The notes beneath the pieces are model-generated. The model was not told the DNA's origin. It saw only the letters and a program-made list of their open reading frames with translations, and made no database searches. 64,000 nt of DNA from Candidatus Pelagibacter communis. GTDB lineage: Bacteria > Pseudomonadota > Alphaproteobacteria > Pelagibacterales > Pelagibacteraceae. Below are positions 27,546-37,719 of the stretch, piece by piece. The stretch's first letter is position 1; each line of letters begins with the position of its first letter. The position numbers were made by a program, and so were the translations under genes. The stretch covers positions 42,302-106,301 of the forward strand of contig NZ_CVSB01000049.1 in assembly GCF_001179845.1 (NCBI RefSeq), read 5' to 3'.

Positions 27546-29099
27546 ATGTTGAATAAAAGAGCAGATAAACTTGAATTATTAAGAATTGCTGAAGCCGTAG
27601 CTTTAGAAAAATCAATTGATAAAGAGCTAATCATAAATTCTATGGAAACGGGTATTGCCAAAGCTGCAAAATCTAAATTTGGACAGGAAAATGAAATTAA
27701 AGTTTCTATAAATAGAGACAATGGAGATATTGAACTTTTTAGAAAATTGATTATCGCTGAAAATCCAGAAAATGCAAATACAGAGATAAAATTGGAAGAT
27801 GCAATTAATTTAAATGAATTAAACAAAGATAAGACTATTGGTGACGAAGTATTACAGCCACTTCCTTCTTTTGATTTTGGAAGAATAGCTGCACAAACCG
27901 CAAAGCAGGTGATTAGTTTTAATGTAAGAGAAGCTGAAAGAGAAAGACAATTTAGCGATTTTGTTGATAAGAAAGACTCAATTTTAAGTGGAATTGTAAA
28001 GAGATTAGAATTTGGAAATGTAATTGTTGATTTAGGTAGAACTGAAGCAATAATTCAAAAAAATGAATTAATACCTCGAGAAAATATTAAAGCAGGTGAC
28101 CGTATAAAAGCATATTGTTATGATGTTAGAAGAGAACCTAGGGGGCAACAAATATTTCTTTCTAGAGCTCATCCTAAATTTATGGAAAAGCTTTTTGTTC
28201 AAGAGGTTCCCGAAATTTATGATGGACTAATAGAAATTAAATCTTCTTCAAGAGATCCTGGAAGTAGAGCTAAAATATGTGTTAAAGCAGTTGATACATC
28301 TCTAGATCCAGTGGGAGCTTGTGTAGGTATGAGAGGTTCAAGAGTTCAAGCAGTTGTAAATGAACTTCAAGGAGAAAAAATTGATATAGTTAATTGGTCA
28401 GAAGATCCTGCTATTTTGGTTTCAAATGCGTTATCCCCTGCTGAAGTACAAAGGGTTAACGTTGATAGTGAAAGAAAAAAACTTGATGTAATTCTTACTG
28501 AGGAAAACTTAAGCAAGGCAATTGGAAGAAGAGGTCAAAATGTAAGACTTGCGACAAAACTCTTAAATTATGAAATTAACATAATGACAGATTCAGAAGA
28601 GTCTGAACGAAGACAATTAGAATTTAAAGAAAAAACAGAGAACTTTGTAAAAAATTTAGAGTTAGATGAAACGTTGGGTCAGTTACTTGTTGCTGAAGGT
28701 TTTTCAACCATTGATGATATTAAAGATAGTTCAACTGAAAATTTGATGAAGATAGAGGGTATAGATGAAGATACAGCTAAAGCATTGATAGAAAGAGCAA
28801 AAGAGTTTCATGAAAAGGATCAAGAGGATATCTCTCAGAGAATTAAAGAATTAGGTCTTGAAGATGCCTTGATTAATTTAAAGGGATTAACACCGGGAAT
28901 GTTAGTCACACTTGGTGAACAAAAAATTTTAAGTTTAAAAGATTTTGCAGACTTAGCATCTGACGAATTAACTGGTGGTTATGACGTAGTTAAAGGTGAG
29001 AGAGTAAAAATTCAAGGTTATCTTGAAGATTTCGCTTTATCTAAAGAAGAAGCGGATGAATTAATTATGTCTTCCAGAAACATTGTTTATAAAGATTGA
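27546..29099 (+). CDS. nusA: Transcription termination/antitermination protein NusA
   Basis: A protein of about 517 aa that binds RNA polymerase and controls pausing, termination and antitermination. Order: N-terminal RNAP-binding domain (residues ~1-125), S1 domain with GIVKRLEFGNVIVDLG, KH domains with DPVGACVGMRGSRVQAVVNEL and the later IGRRGQNVRLA, then two C-terminal acidic helix-hairpin-helix repeats. ATG 27546 was chosen because MLNKRADKLELLRIAEAVA begins the conserved sequence and GGAG lies just upstream. rimP, which normally precedes nusA, and ylxR, which normally follows, are both absent here. Confidence 0.97.
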   Translation: MLNKRADKLELLRIAEAVALEKSIDKELIINSMETGIAKAAKSKFGQENEIKVSINRDNGDIELFRKLIIAENPENANTEIKLEDAINLNELNKDKTIGDEVLQPLPSFDFGRIAAQTAKQVISFNVREAERERQFSDFVDKKDSILSGIVKRLEFGNVIVDLGRTEAIIQKNELIPRENIKAGDRIKAYCYDVRREPRGQQIFLSRAHPKFMEKLFVQEVPEIYDGLIEIKSSSRDPGSRAKICVKAVDTSLDPVGACVGMRGSRVQAVVNELQGEKIDIVNWSEDPAILVSNALSPAEVQRVNVDSERKKLDVILTEENLSKAIGRRGQNVRLATKLLNYEINIMTDSEESERRQLEFKEKTENFVKNLELDETLGQLLVAEGFSTIDDIKDSSTENLMKIEGIDEDTAKALIERAKEFHEKDQEDISQRIKELGLEDALINLKGLTPGMLVTLGEQKILSLKDFADLASDELTGGYDVVKGERVKIQGYLEDFALSKEEADELIMSSRNIVYKD

Positions 29100-29109
29100 G
29101 TGATGAGGT

Positions 29110-31329
29110 ATGGAGAAAAAAACAAAATTAACAATTTCAGGCTCAGCCAAAAAATCAATCAAGAGTATTGAGATTGCTAAATCTCAAGGAAAAAATTCTG
29201 TAGTAATTGAAAAACAAACTGGAAAATTCTCGAGTAGAAGTGGATCGTTTAGATCTAGTACGAATAAGTCAAGAACAACCTCAACTTTAAACAGAGGAAC
29301 ACCATTAAAACCTTCATTTAATCCTAAATCACCCCCTATAACAAACAATTTTGAAAAGAGAAAACTAGCAGAGCAAAGAGCTACTAAACGACTTAAAGGA
29401 GATAGTGAAAACAAAGATAGGAAAACTTTAAAAGCAGGAACAAAGAAGAGAGAGTTAAAGTTAACTGTATCAAGAGCACTAAGTGATGAGATTGATGCAA
29501 AACAAAGAAGTTTAGCATCAGTAAAGAGAGCAAGACAAAAAGAAATTAAAAATGCTACAAAAGATAATTCTCAAGAAAATTTAAAACCGATTAAAAGAGA
29601 TGTTAATATTCCTGAAGCAATCACAGTAAGAGAACTTGCAAATAGGATGGCTGAACAATCAAGCAATGTAATTAAGCATTTGTTTGGTATGGGTGTTACT
29701 GTGACTATTAATCAAACATTAGCTGCAGATACTGCAGAATATTTAGTTAAAGAATTTGGTCACAATCCAATTAGGGAAGAAAAAGCAGAAGAAATTATTC
29801 AAAAAATAAAAGCTTCAAGAACAGAAAATTTAAAAAATCGACCACCAATAGTTACCGTCATGGGTCATGTGGATCATGGCAAAACATCAGTACTAGATGT
29901 GCTCAGAAGTGCGAACGTGGTTTCAGGAGAATTTGGTGGAATAACCCAACACATAGGAGCTTATCAAATTGAAAGTCAAGGTAATCAATTAACATTTATT
30001 GATACGCCAGGCCATGCTGCATTTACAGAAATGAGAGCAAGAGGATCAAAATTAACAGACGTGGTTGTTTTAGTCGTTGCTGCTGATGATGGAGTTAAAC
30101 CTCAAACAGTTGAGTCTATTAAACATGCCAAAGCTGCAAATGTTCCAATAGTTGTAGCAATTAATAAATGTGACTTACCAGAGGCAGATCCTCAGAAAAT
30201 AAAAAATCAATTATTAGAGCATGAATTAATTGCGGAAGATTTATCTGGTGATACTTTAATGGTTGAAATTTCAACTAAAACAAAACAAAATTTAGATAAA
30301 TTAGTAGAGTCAATAATACTACAAGCAGAGATTTTAGATCTTAAAACGGATTATGAATCTAAAGCTACAGGTATAGTTTTAGAATCAAAAATTGATGTTG
30401 GAAGAGGTCCAGTTGCAAATATAATTGTAACAACAGGAACACTTAAGAGAGGTGATTTTTTTGTAAGTGGTTTAAAGTGGGGGAAAGTAAGAGCTATTAT
30501 TAATGATAAAGGAAAAAATATTAATGAAGCATTACCTTCTACTCCTATTGAAATTTTAGGAATAAATGGTGCAGCCAAAGCTGGAGACGATTTCATTGTT
30601 CTTGATACAGAAAAAGAAGCAAAGACACTGAGTGAAAATAGAGCTCAAGAGAGTAAGGATGGAAAAAATCCAATATCTTTTGCAACACAAGACTCTGCCT
30701 TTTCAGATAAATCTACTGAAGAATTAAATTTAATAATTAAATCTGATGTACATGGATCATCAGAAGCAATCAAAAATGCAATTAATCAAATCAAACATGA
30801 TGAGGTTAAACCTAAAATAATTTTAGCAGATATTGGAATGATAACAGAAACAGACGTTACATTAGCTAAAGCTTCAAATGCAGTATTAATAGCTTTCAAT
30901 GTTAAACCAAGTAAAGAAGCAAAAAAACTTGCTGAGAATGAGAAAATAAAAATATCTTCTTACAATATTATTTATGAGGTTTTAGACTATATTAAACAAA
31001 GAATGTCAGGATTATTGGCGCCCGATGTACAAGAAAAAATTACTGGTACTGCACAAATTTTAGAAATATTTAAAGTTTCGGGCGCAGGTAAAGTTGCTGG
31101 TTCAAAAGTAACTGAAGGAGAAATTAATAGTACTTCAGATGTAAGAATTATTAGAGATGGTACTATTATATATACTGGCAAAGTTTCAACAATATTTAGA
31201 GAAAAAAACCAAGTTAAACAGGTAAGTGATGGTCAAGAATGTGGAATAACCGTTAAAGATTATATAGATTTCCAAAAAAATGACACAATAGAAGCATTTA
31301 GTGTTACATCTACTGAGAGGTCAATTTAA
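29110..31329 (+). CDS. infB: Translation initiation factor IF-2
   Basis: A 739-aa GTPase that positions initiator tRNA on the 30S subunit. The N-terminal ~240 residues are Lys/Arg/Ser-rich and variable, followed by an IF2-N region ([22 protein letters not shown]). The G domain starts [16 protein letters not shown] (G1), then IDTPGHAAF (G3) and [10 protein letters not shown] (G4). Domains II, III and IV follow; the C-terminal fMet-tRNA-binding domain contains the ECGI motif. It lies 10 bp after nusA and its stop overlaps the rbfA ATG by one base. Confidence 0.97.
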   Translation: MEKKTKLTISGSAKKSIKSIEIAKSQGKNSVVIEKQTGKFSSRSGSFRSSTNKSRTTSTLNRGTPLKPSFNPKSPPITNNFEKRKLAEQRATKRLKGDSENKDRKTLKAGTKKRELKLTVSRALSDEIDAKQRSLASVKRARQKEIKNATKDNSQENLKPIKRDVNIPEAITVRELANRMAEQSSNVIKHLFGMGVTVTINQTLAADTAEYLVKEFGHNPIREEKAEEIIQKIKASRTENLKNRPPIVTVMGHVDHGKTSVLDVLRSANVVSGEFGGITQHIGAYQIESQGNQLTFIDTPGHAAFTEMRARGSKLTDVVVLVVAADDGVKPQTVESIKHAKAANVPIVVAINKCDLPEADPQKIKNQLLEHELIAEDLSGDTLMVEISTKTKQNLDKLVESIILQAEILDLKTDYESKATGIVLESKIDVGRGPVANIIVTTGTLKRGDFFVSGLKWGKVRAIINDKGKNINEALPSTPIEILGINGAAKAGDDFIVLDTEKEAKTLSENRAQESKDGKNPISFATQDSAFSDKSTEELNLIIKSDVHGSSEAIKNAINQIKHDEVKPKIILADIGMITETDVTLAKASNAVLIAFNVKPSKEAKKLAENEKIKISSYNIIYEVLDYIKQRMSGLLAPDVQEKITGTAQILEIFKVSGAGKVAGSKVTEGEINSTSDVRIIRDGTIIYTGKVSTIFREKNQVKQVSDGQECGITVKDYIDFQKNDTIEAFSVTSTERSI

Positions 31330-31697
31330 TGGCAGATAGAATAGGAAAACCAGTGTCACAAAGACAGTTAAGAGTAGGTGAAATGATTAAGCAGTCTTTA
31401 AGCATGATTTTTATAAGAAATGAGGCTAAGGTGCCAAATTTAGAAACAAACACTATAACGGTTACTGAGGTTAGAATGAGTCCTGATTTAAAAATTGCTA
31501 AAGCATATGTTCTTCCATTGGGTGGAAAAGATGCGGAGGAAACAATTAGTGTTCTAAAGGAATACTCATTTTTAATTAGAAAAATCTTATCACAAAAAGT
31601 GGTTATGAAATTTTTACCAAAATTACTTTTTAGAAAAGACGAATCTTTTGAGTATGCGGAAAAAATAGAAAACTTAATAAAACAAACAAATAAATAG
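31329..31697 (+). CDS. rbfA: 30S ribosome-binding factor A
   Basis: A 122-aa KH-fold maturation factor that assists 16S rRNA 5'-end processing and cold adaptation. Seen are the N-terminal SQRQLRVGEMIKQSL helix, ITVTEVRMSPDLKIAKAYVLP and the final LPKLLFRKDESFEYAEKIE segment. It is translationally coupled to infB (TAATG). truB, usually between rbfA and rpsO, is absent; rpsO starts 12 bp later. Confidence 0.95.
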   Translation: MADRIGKPVSQRQLRVGEMIKQSLSMIFIRNEAKVPNLETNTITVTEVRMSPDLKIAKAYVLPLGGKDAEETISVLKEYSFLIRKILSQKVVMKFLPKLLFRKDESFEYAEKIENLIKQTNK

Positions 31698-31709
31698 GAA
31701 GAAAGAGGC

Positions 31710-31958
31710 ATGAACAAAAAGGCACAAGAATTAGCAATACACGATAAAGACACTGGATCTTCAGAGATACAGATCGCTTTGCTAACAGAGAAAATTGAAA
31801 CTCTCTCTAAACATATTAAGCAATTCAAAAAGGATAAACATTCATCTGTTGGATTGTTGAGAGCGGTAAATAGAAGAAAGAAATTGTTAGAATACCTAAA
31901 GAAAAATAAAATGGATTCTTACAAAAATGTACTGTCGAAATTGAATTTAAGAAAATAG
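31710..31958 (+). CDS. rpsO: 30S ribosomal protein S15
   Basis: An 82-aa primary 16S rRNA-binding protein (usually 88-89 aa; the N-terminal end is slightly shorter). Visible are HDKDTGSSEIQIALLTEKIETLSKHIK, with the conserved D-T-G-S-x-E-x-Q motif, and the KDKHSSVGLLRAVNRRKKLLEYLKK rRNA-binding region. A GGAAGAAAGAGG purine-rich ribosome site precedes the ATG. pnp follows after a low-complexity 57-bp spacer. Confidence 0.96.
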   Translation: MNKKAQELAIHDKDTGSSEIQIALLTEKIETLSKHIKQFKKDKHSSVGLLRAVNRRKKLLEYLKKNKMDSYKNVLSKLNLRK

Positions 31959-32015
31959 AAGTCAAGATAGATAGAATGGAATGGAACGAAACGAACGAAA
32001 CGAAATGGAAATGAA
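31959..32015 (+). repeat. Low-complexity purine-rich pnp leader
   Basis: The 57-bp rpsO-pnp spacer is built from imperfect 4-5 bp units: GATAG twice, then GGAAT/GAATGG, GAACGAAAC, GAACGAAAC, GAAATG repeats. It is almost free of pyrimidine runs and cannot fold into a strong hairpin. It includes the ribosome-binding region of pnp. In E. coli this spacer holds an RNase III hairpin used in pnp autoregulation; no comparable hairpin is seen here. Confidence 0.6.
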
Positions 32016-34088
32016 ATGTTTAAAGTATACAAGAAGGAAATTGAAGTAGCAGGAAAGAAGATAAGTTTAGAAACAGGTAAAGTAGCAAGACAGGCAGACG
32101 GTGCAATAATCGCAACATGTGGAGAGACAGTCGTACTAGCAACAGCAGTGGGAGCAAAAAAAGTAAATCCTGATATGGATTACTTTCCATTATCTGTAAA
32201 TTATCAAGAAAAATATTATGCAGCAGGAAAAATCCCAGGTGGATATTTTAAAAGAGAAGCAAGACCAACTGAAAGTGAAACATTAATCTCTAGATTAATT
32301 GATAGACCTATCAGACCTCTGTTTCCTGATGAATTTAAAAATGAGGTACAGTTATTACCAACTGTAATTTCATACGATAAAGAAAATGAACCAGATATTT
32401 TATCAATCACTGCTTCATCAGCAGCATTAGCTATATCAGGAATGCCATTTATGGGGCCTGTAGGAGCTTCAAGGGTTGGTTTTATTGATGGAAAATATGT
32501 TTTAAACCCATCTAAAGCAGAGTTAGAAAAATCGAAATTAGATTTAGTTGTAGCAGGTACAAAAGATGCTGTGCTTATGGTTGAGTCTGAAGCAAGTGGT
32601 TTAACAGAGGAAGAAATGTTAAACGCAGTTAAATTTGGACATGAAGGATTTGTTCCAGTAATTGAAATGATCGAGGAACTTGCAAAAGAATGTAGAAAAC
32701 CTGAGTGGATAGTTGAGAAAAAAGATTTATCTGAAGTTAAGAAAAAACTTGAGGAAACTTTTACGGAAGATCTTAAGAAAGCTTTCGCAACAAGAGATAA
32801 ACAGGATAGATCAAATCAAATTTCAGAAATCACTGATAAAGCTAAAAAGCTTTATGAGGAAGATGAAAACTACACTGATCTTGATGTTAACAGTCAGTTA
32901 AAAAATCTTGAAAAATCAATTGTCAGAACCGATATTCTAAAAAACAAAAATAGAATTGACGGAAGAGGTTTGTCAGACGTAAGACCTATTTCTTGTGAAG
33001 TAGGTGTTCTACCAAGAACCCATGGTTCTGCATTATTCACTAGAGGTGAAACTCAAGCAATTGTTGTAGCAACTTTAGGAACATCTGATGACGAACAAAG
33101 AATTGAAAGTTTAGATGGATTACAAAGAGAGCGATTTATGCTTCACTATAATTTTCCTCCTTTTTCAGTTGGGGAAACTGGAAGAATTGGAACAGGTAGA
33201 CGAGAAATTGGTCATGGTAAACTAGCTTGGAGAGCAATTAACTCTTCATTACCTTCAAAAGAAGCATTTCCATATACTTTTAGAGTAGTTTCAGAGATTA
33301 CAGAATCTAATGGTTCTTCTTCAATGGCTACTGTTTGCGGAACTTCTTTAGCATTAATGGATGCTGGTGTACCAATAAAAGAGCCAGTTGCTGGTATTGC
33401 AATGGGATTAATTAAAGAAGGTGATGATTTCAGCGTCCTTTCAGATATCCTAGGTGATGAAGATCATCTTGGTGACATGGACTTTAAAGTTGCTGGAACT
33501 AAAGATGGAATTACTTCTCTTCAAATGGATATCAAAATTACAGGTATTACTTTTGAAATTATGGAGCAGGCATTGAGCCAAGCTAAAGATGGAAGAGTTC
33601 ACATCTTAGGAGAAATGAATAAAGCATTGTCAGCTTCAAGATCTGATGTTGGAAAACATACTCCAAAAATGGAACAAGTTAATGTTGATAAAAAAGACAT
33701 TGCTGCTGTCATTGGAAAAGGCGGTGCAACGATCAGAGAGATTGTTGAAAAATCAGGTGCAAAAGTAGATGTAAATGATGAAGGTGTGGTAACAGTTGCT
33801 GCTCCAGATGAAGAGTCTAGAAATATCGCAATGCAAATGATTAAAGACATCACTGCAAAAGCTGAATTAAACAAAATTTATTCAGGTAAAGTAATGAAGA
33901 TTATGGAGTTTGGTGCATTTGTTAATTTCTTAGGAAAACAAGATGGACTAGTTCATATCTCAGAACTTGCAGATAAAAGAGTTGCTAAAGTAACTGATGT
34001 TGTTAAAGAAGGCGATGAAGTAAAAGTTAAAGTCATTGGTTTTGATAGAGGTAAAGTTAAACTTTCTATTAAACAAGCATTAGTATAA
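32016..34088 (+). CDS. pnp: Polyribonucleotide nucleotidyltransferase (PNPase)
   Basis: A 690-aa 3'-5' phosphorolytic exoribonuclease and degradosome component. Two RNase PH cores are seen: the first with [37 protein letters not shown] sequence near residue 75, the second with the phosphate-binding [10 protein letters not shown] near residue 382 and [17 protein letters not shown] near residue 485 with catalytic acids. A KH domain ([14 protein letters not shown]) and an S1 domain ([17 protein letters not shown]) end the protein. The first half is rich in charged linker between the cores. Confidence 0.97.
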   Translation: MFKVYKKEIEVAGKKISLETGKVARQADGAIIATCGETVVLATAVGAKKVNPDMDYFPLSVNYQEKYYAAGKIPGGYFKREARPTESETLISRLIDRPIRPLFPDEFKNEVQLLPTVISYDKENEPDILSITASSAALAISGMPFMGPVGASRVGFIDGKYVLNPSKAELEKSKLDLVVAGTKDAVLMVESEASGLTEEEMLNAVKFGHEGFVPVIEMIEELAKECRKPEWIVEKKDLSEVKKKLEETFTEDLKKAFATRDKQDRSNQISEITDKAKKLYEEDENYTDLDVNSQLKNLEKSIVRTDILKNKNRIDGRGLSDVRPISCEVGVLPRTHGSALFTRGETQAIVVATLGTSDDEQRIESLDGLQRERFMLHYNFPPFSVGETGRIGTGRREIGHGKLAWRAINSSLPSKEAFPYTFRVVSEITESNGSSSMATVCGTSLALMDAGVPIKEPVAGIAMGLIKEGDDFSVLSDILGDEDHLGDMDFKVAGTKDGITSLQMDIKITGITFEIMEQALSQAKDGRVHILGEMNKALSASRSDVGKHTPKMEQVNVDKKDIAAVIGKGGATIREIVEKSGAKVDVNDEGVVTVAAPDEESRNIAMQMIKDITAKAELNKIYSGKVMKIMEFGAFVNFLGKQDGLVHISELADKRVAKVTDVVKEGDEVKVKVIGFDRGKVKLSIKQALV

Positions 34089-34110
34089 ATTTATTTATTA
34101 GAAAAAATTT

Positions 34111-35115
34111 TTAAATATTAGAAAAATCTATTATTTCATCATTTTTTTTAAAGCTCGGAGAATAACGTAAAATTGGCTTTCCGTCACATTTAGTAATTTT
34201 TTCTAATACTGTAATTTCTGCGTAATTTGAATACCTGGTAAAAGGTAAACCATCACGATAAATTACTTTTGCTTTTGAACTTTTGAAATGACTATCATTC
34301 AGCTTTGGAAATCCTTTATTAAGTATGTTCCTTCTAGTGATGTTATTAGAAAATTGATAGGATGGTTCCACTATTAAAATATATTTTGAGGAAATTCTTA
34401 TCATCTCATTTATTATTTTTTTTGCAAGGTGTGGGACTTGCTCAATACAGTAGTGAGTGAATGATATATCAAAAGAATTATCTTCATATGGAATATTTGA
34501 TGCATCACATGCTATTAAATGATCAATCTGAATATTTTTTTTTTCTAAAAATGCCTTACCATGTTTAAGTCTGTTGGGCGATAAATCAAGGGCAGAAATA
34601 AATTTCAAATTATTTATTTTTTTAATTATTGGATAAAGAGTTGTTAGCTCACCAGCACCAACCTCAATTAAAGACTTTAAGTTATGATGATTACAAAATC
34701 TTGAAACTATATTTGTTATTGGTTTTATAGCCCTTCCACCTTTGATTAGATAAATTTTATTTTCATGATTATTAAAAGCTAAAAAATCTTTCTTTTTTAA
34801 AATTCCTTCTTCCATTTTTTCTTCATCATAAAATTTATCAATGTATAAGCCTGATATTTTCTCATATTTAGCTTTTACTTCTCTGACTGATCTATTTTCA
34901 TTATAAACTTTTTTTTCTTTTATAAATAGATTCAAAAAATCTACTAAATACCTTTTAACAATTAATTTAAACAATTTATATAAACTAAATTGATGTATAT
35001 TTTTTATATGAGAAGTTAAAGAATTTTTAACAGGTTCTTTTAATATTTTATCAAAACTGATTTCACTTGTTTCACCTAAGAATTTTCTATCCAGTAGTGT
35101 TTTTTTAATATCCAT
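34111..35115 (-). CDS. Class I SAM-dependent methyltransferase, substrate unknown
   Basis: A 334-aa protein. The central Rossmann core has IEVGAGELTTLYPII (motif I) near residue 143, ISALDLSPNRL (motif II) near residue 166, DASNIPYEDNSFDISFTHYCIEQVPH (motifs III/IV, Methyltransf_11 style) near residue 196, and YILIVEPSY near residue 240. The N-terminal ~135 residues are basic and unrecognised. It sits between pnp and fabI, a spot where alphaproteobacteria commonly have nothing, so it is probably an accessory gene. The substrate cannot be inferred. It is 9 bp behind fabI on the same strand. Confidence 0.75.
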   Translation of the reverse strand: MDIKKTLLDRKFLGETSEISFDKILKEPVKNSLTSHIKNIHQFSLYKLFKLIVKRYLVDFLNLFIKEKKVYNENRSVREVKAKYEKISGLYIDKFYDEEKMEEGILKKKDFLAFNNHENKIYLIKGGRAIKPITNIVSRFCNHHNLKSLIEVGAGELTTLYPIIKKINNLKFISALDLSPNRLKHGKAFLEKKNIQIDHLIACDASNIPYEDNSFDISFTHYCIEQVPHLAKKIINEMIRISSKYILIVEPSYQFSNNITRRNILNKGFPKLNDSHFKSSKAKVIYRDGLPFTRYSNYAEITVLEKITKCDGKPILRYSPSFKKNDEIIDFSNI

Positions 35116-35124
35116 TATGCATGA

Positions 35125-35910
35125 TTATACAATATTTTTAGGATCTGGCATCCCAACCTTATTATATCCGGCGTCTACATAGTGAATTTCACCAGTAACT
35201 CCGTTTGCAAGGTTACTTAGTAGATATAATGCTGAATTACCAACATCATGAATATCTACATTTCTTTTAAGGAAAGAATGGTTTTCATTCCACTTATATA
35301 AGAATTTTGCATCCCCAATAGCAGAAGCTGCTAATGTTTTAATAGGACCTGCGCTAATTGCATTAACTCTAATTCCTTTAGCACCCAAGTCCCTTGCTAG
35401 ATATTTAACACTAGATTCTAAAGCAGCTTTACATACTCCCATTACATTGTAATTTGGAATAGCTTTGCTTGCTTCATAGCTTAAGGTAATTAAACTTCCG
35501 CCTTCTTTCATTACTTTAGAAGCTTCTTTTGCAACTTCAGTAAATGAAAAGCATGAAATTAACATACTTCTTAAAAAGTTTTCTCTAGTCGTATTTAAAT
35601 ATTCACCTGACAATTCTGATTTATCAGAGAAAGCAACTGCATGTACTACAAAATCAATTTCACCCCATTGAGATTTGATATCTTTAAATAGTTTTATTAC
35701 TTCTTCTTTTTTTTCAACATCACAGCTAAATGTAGTTTTTGAATTTAATTTTTCTGCTAAAGGAACTACTCTTTTTTTTAGAGCATCACCTAGATACGTA
35801 AATGCAAGTTCCGCTCCAGCCTCAGCAAGTTTTTGAGATATACCCCAGGCAATGGATCTTTCATTAGCGACACCCATGATTAACCCTTTTTTACCTTTCA
35901 TTAAACTCAT
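35125..35910 (-). CDS. fabI: Enoyl-[acyl-carrier-protein] reductase (NADH)
   Basis: A 261-aa short-chain dehydrogenase-type enzyme that completes each fatty-acid elongation cycle. Visible are the FabI N-terminus with GVANERSIAWGISQKLAEAGAEL, the active-site Tyr-x6-Lys in NYNVMGVCKAALE near residue 157, and GIRVNAISAGPIKTLAAS near residue 185. It is third in the minus-strand run fabA-fabB-fabI, which lies divergent from irr as in many alphaproteobacteria. Confidence 0.97.
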   Translation of the reverse strand: MSLMKGKKGLIMGVANERSIAWGISQKLAEAGAELAFTYLGDALKKRVVPLAEKLNSKTTFSCDVEKKEEVIKLFKDIKSQWGEIDFVVHAVAFSDKSELSGEYLNTTRENFLRSMLISCFSFTEVAKEASKVMKEGGSLITLSYEASKAIPNYNVMGVCKAALESSVKYLARDLGAKGIRVNAISAGPIKTLAASAIGDAKFLYKWNENHSFLKRNVDIHDVGNSALYLLSNLANGVTGEIHYVDAGYNKVGMPDPKNIV

Positions 35911-35913
35911 AAA

Positions 35914-37125
35914 TTAAACCTTTTCAAAAATTAAAGCTGCATTTGTTCCACCAAAACCAAAGCTATTTGACATTACTGTATTTAAATTTGCTCCTGTTTC
36001 AGTTTTGGAAACTATGGGAAACTTTTTAGCATCATCATCCATCTTAGTAATATTTGCAGAGCCTGTTATGAAATTATTTTTCATCATTATTAAACAATAA
36101 ATTGCTTCATGAACTGAAGCAGCTCCTAAAGGGTGACCTGATAAAGATTTTGTTGAACTTATTTTAGGAACATTGTCTCCAAAAGTTTCTTTAATAGCAT
36201 TAAGCTCAGTTATATCCCCTACTGGAGTAGATGTTCCATGAGTATTAATGTAATCAATTTTATTTTTAGCAGTTGCCATAGCCATTTTCATACATCTAAC
36301 TGCACCCTCACCAGAAGGTGCTACCATATCGTAACCATCTGAAGTTGCTCCATAACCGGTTAATTCCGCGTATATTTTAGCACCCCTTGCTTTGGCATGT
36401 TCATATTCTTCAAGCACTAACACTCCGGCACCACCTGCGATCACAAATCCATCTCTTGTTTTGTCGTAAGCTCTTGAGGCTGACTCAGGGGTATCATTAT
36501 ATTTTGAGGACAATGCAGTCATCGCATCAAACATTGCTGTCATAGCCCAATGAATTTCTTCACTTCCACCTGCAAAAACAATATCTTGTTTACCCATTTG
36601 AATTAATTCCATAGAATTTCCTATGCAGTGTCCACTAGTTGCGCAAGCAGAGCTCATCGTATAATTAGTTCCTTTTATTTTAAATGGAACAGCAAGTGTT
36701 GCTGAAGCAGTACTAGCCATTGTTCTGGGAACAATAAAAGGCCCCATTAATTTTGGTGTTTTCGCCCTAGTTTTATCTGCTGCAAGAATTACGTTTTCAA
36801 TTGATGGGCCACCAGATCCCATTACAATCCCAGTTTTAAAATTACTTACTTCACTTTCTTCTAATCCAGAGTCCTCAATTGCCTCTTTCATTGCAATATA
36901 ATTATAAGCTGAGCCTGAACCCATAAACCTAATTGTTTTTCTATCGATATGATCTTCAAGTTTAATATTTGGTTTACCATGAACATGGCTTTTTAAATTG
37001 TGCTCCTTGTATTCCTCAGCATAAGAAATCCCTGATTTTGAGTTTAATAAAGATTGATGAACTTCCTCTTGATTATTTCCTAAGCAAGAAACTACTCCTA
37101 AACCAGTAATAACTACTCTTCTCAT
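35914..37125 (-). CDS. fabB: 3-oxoacyl-[acyl-carrier-protein] synthase I
   Basis: A 403-aa condensing enzyme that elongates cis-3-decenoyl-ACP in unsaturated fatty-acid synthesis. The catalytic triad is seen as Cys in [13 protein letters not shown] near residue 162, His in [12 protein letters not shown] near residue 298 and His in [12 protein letters not shown] near residue 333. The C-terminal [15 protein letters not shown] signature is present. Its ATG overlaps the fabA stop region by one base. Confidence 0.96.
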   Translation of the reverse strand: MRRVVITGLGVVSCLGNNQEEVHQSLLNSKSGISYAEEYKEHNLKSHVHGKPNIKLEDHIDRKTIRFMGSGSAYNYIAMKEAIEDSGLEESEVSNFKTGIVMGSGGPSIENVILAADKTRAKTPKLMGPFIVPRTMASTASATLAVPFKIKGTNYTMSSACATSGHCIGNSMELIQMGKQDIVFAGGSEEIHWAMTAMFDAMTALSSKYNDTPESASRAYDKTRDGFVIAGGAGVLVLEEYEHAKARGAKIYAELTGYGATSDGYDMVAPSGEGAVRCMKMAMATAKNKIDYINTHGTSTPVGDITELNAIKETFGDNVPKISSTKSLSGHPLGAASVHEAIYCLIMMKNNFITGSANITKMDDDAKKFPIVSKTETGANLNTVMSNSFGFGGTNAALIFEKV

Positions 37126-37625
37126 TATTTAAATAAACCTACCTTTAAACTTTCTGCTGAATATATTTTTTTATTATCTGCAAGAACAATTCCATTTGCA
37201 AGCCCAACAGTTGTTCCTCCAGGAGACATAATTTTTTTCATATCTATTTCATATCTTACATTTTTTACACTCTGTAAAACTTCACCTGTAAATTTCACAG
37301 TACCCACTCCTAAAGCTCTTCCTTTTCCAGAATTTCCTAGCCAACCTAGAAAAAAACCTACGAGTTGCCACATAGCATCTAAACCTAAGCACCCTGGCAT
37401 AACTGGATCTTTTTTAAAATGACAATCAAAAAACCAAAGATCATCTTTAATATCTAATTCAGCTTTTAAAGAGCCTTTATTAAATGTGCCATTATTTTCA
37501 TTGATTTCGGTTATTCTGTCAAACATAAGCATTGGTGGAAGAGGTAATTTTGCATTACCAGGACCAAAAAGATCACCATTTCCACAAGTTATAAGGTCAT
37601 CGTAGGAATATGAGTTTTTTTTCAT
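37125..37625 (-). CDS. fabA: 3-hydroxydecanoyl-ACP dehydratase/isomerase
   Basis: A 166-aa hot-dog-fold enzyme that dehydrates and isomerises C10 intermediates, committing carbon to unsaturated fatty acids. Seen are [13 protein letters not shown] near residue 30, [28 protein letters not shown] with the catalytic His and Asp near residues 65-80, and [18 protein letters not shown] 37625 was chosen since [11 protein letters not shown] begins the family sequence. The spacer to divergent irr is 94 bp and holds an ICE-like palindrome. Confidence 0.96.
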   Translation of the reverse strand: MKKNSYSYDDLITCGNGDLFGPGNAKLPLPPMLMFDRITEINENNGTFNKGSLKAELDIKDDLWFFDCHFKKDPVMPGCLGLDAMWQLVGFFLGWLGNSGKGRALGVGTVKFTGEVLQSVKNVRYEIDMKKIMSPGGTTVGLANGIVLADNKKIYSAESLKVGLFK

Positions 37626-37697
37626 AATTTTGAGTTCCCTTAATACTTGATTTAATGCTAATATAATATAATAAAACATTATAATTTTTATTCATAC

Positions 37698-37714
37698 ATT
37701 AGAATAATTATAAA
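37698..37714 (+). promoter_or_regulatory. ICE-like palindrome upstream of irr
   Basis: ATTAGAATAATTATAAA is an imperfect inverted repeat matching 14 of 16 defined positions of an idealised TTTAGAAT-N-ATTCTAAA iron-control element (consensus from memory). It ends five bases before the irr ATG and lies about 73 bp upstream of divergent fabA. A related 17-mer occurs at the rubrerythrin promoter. Autoregulation by Irr is inference. Confidence 0.5.
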
Positions 37715-37719
37715 CAATT

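Noticed and set aside
34089..34110. Terminator between pnp and the convergent methyltransferase gene
   Set aside because: Only an A/T run (AAAAAATTTTT) is present without a GC stem, so no intrinsic terminator can be called.
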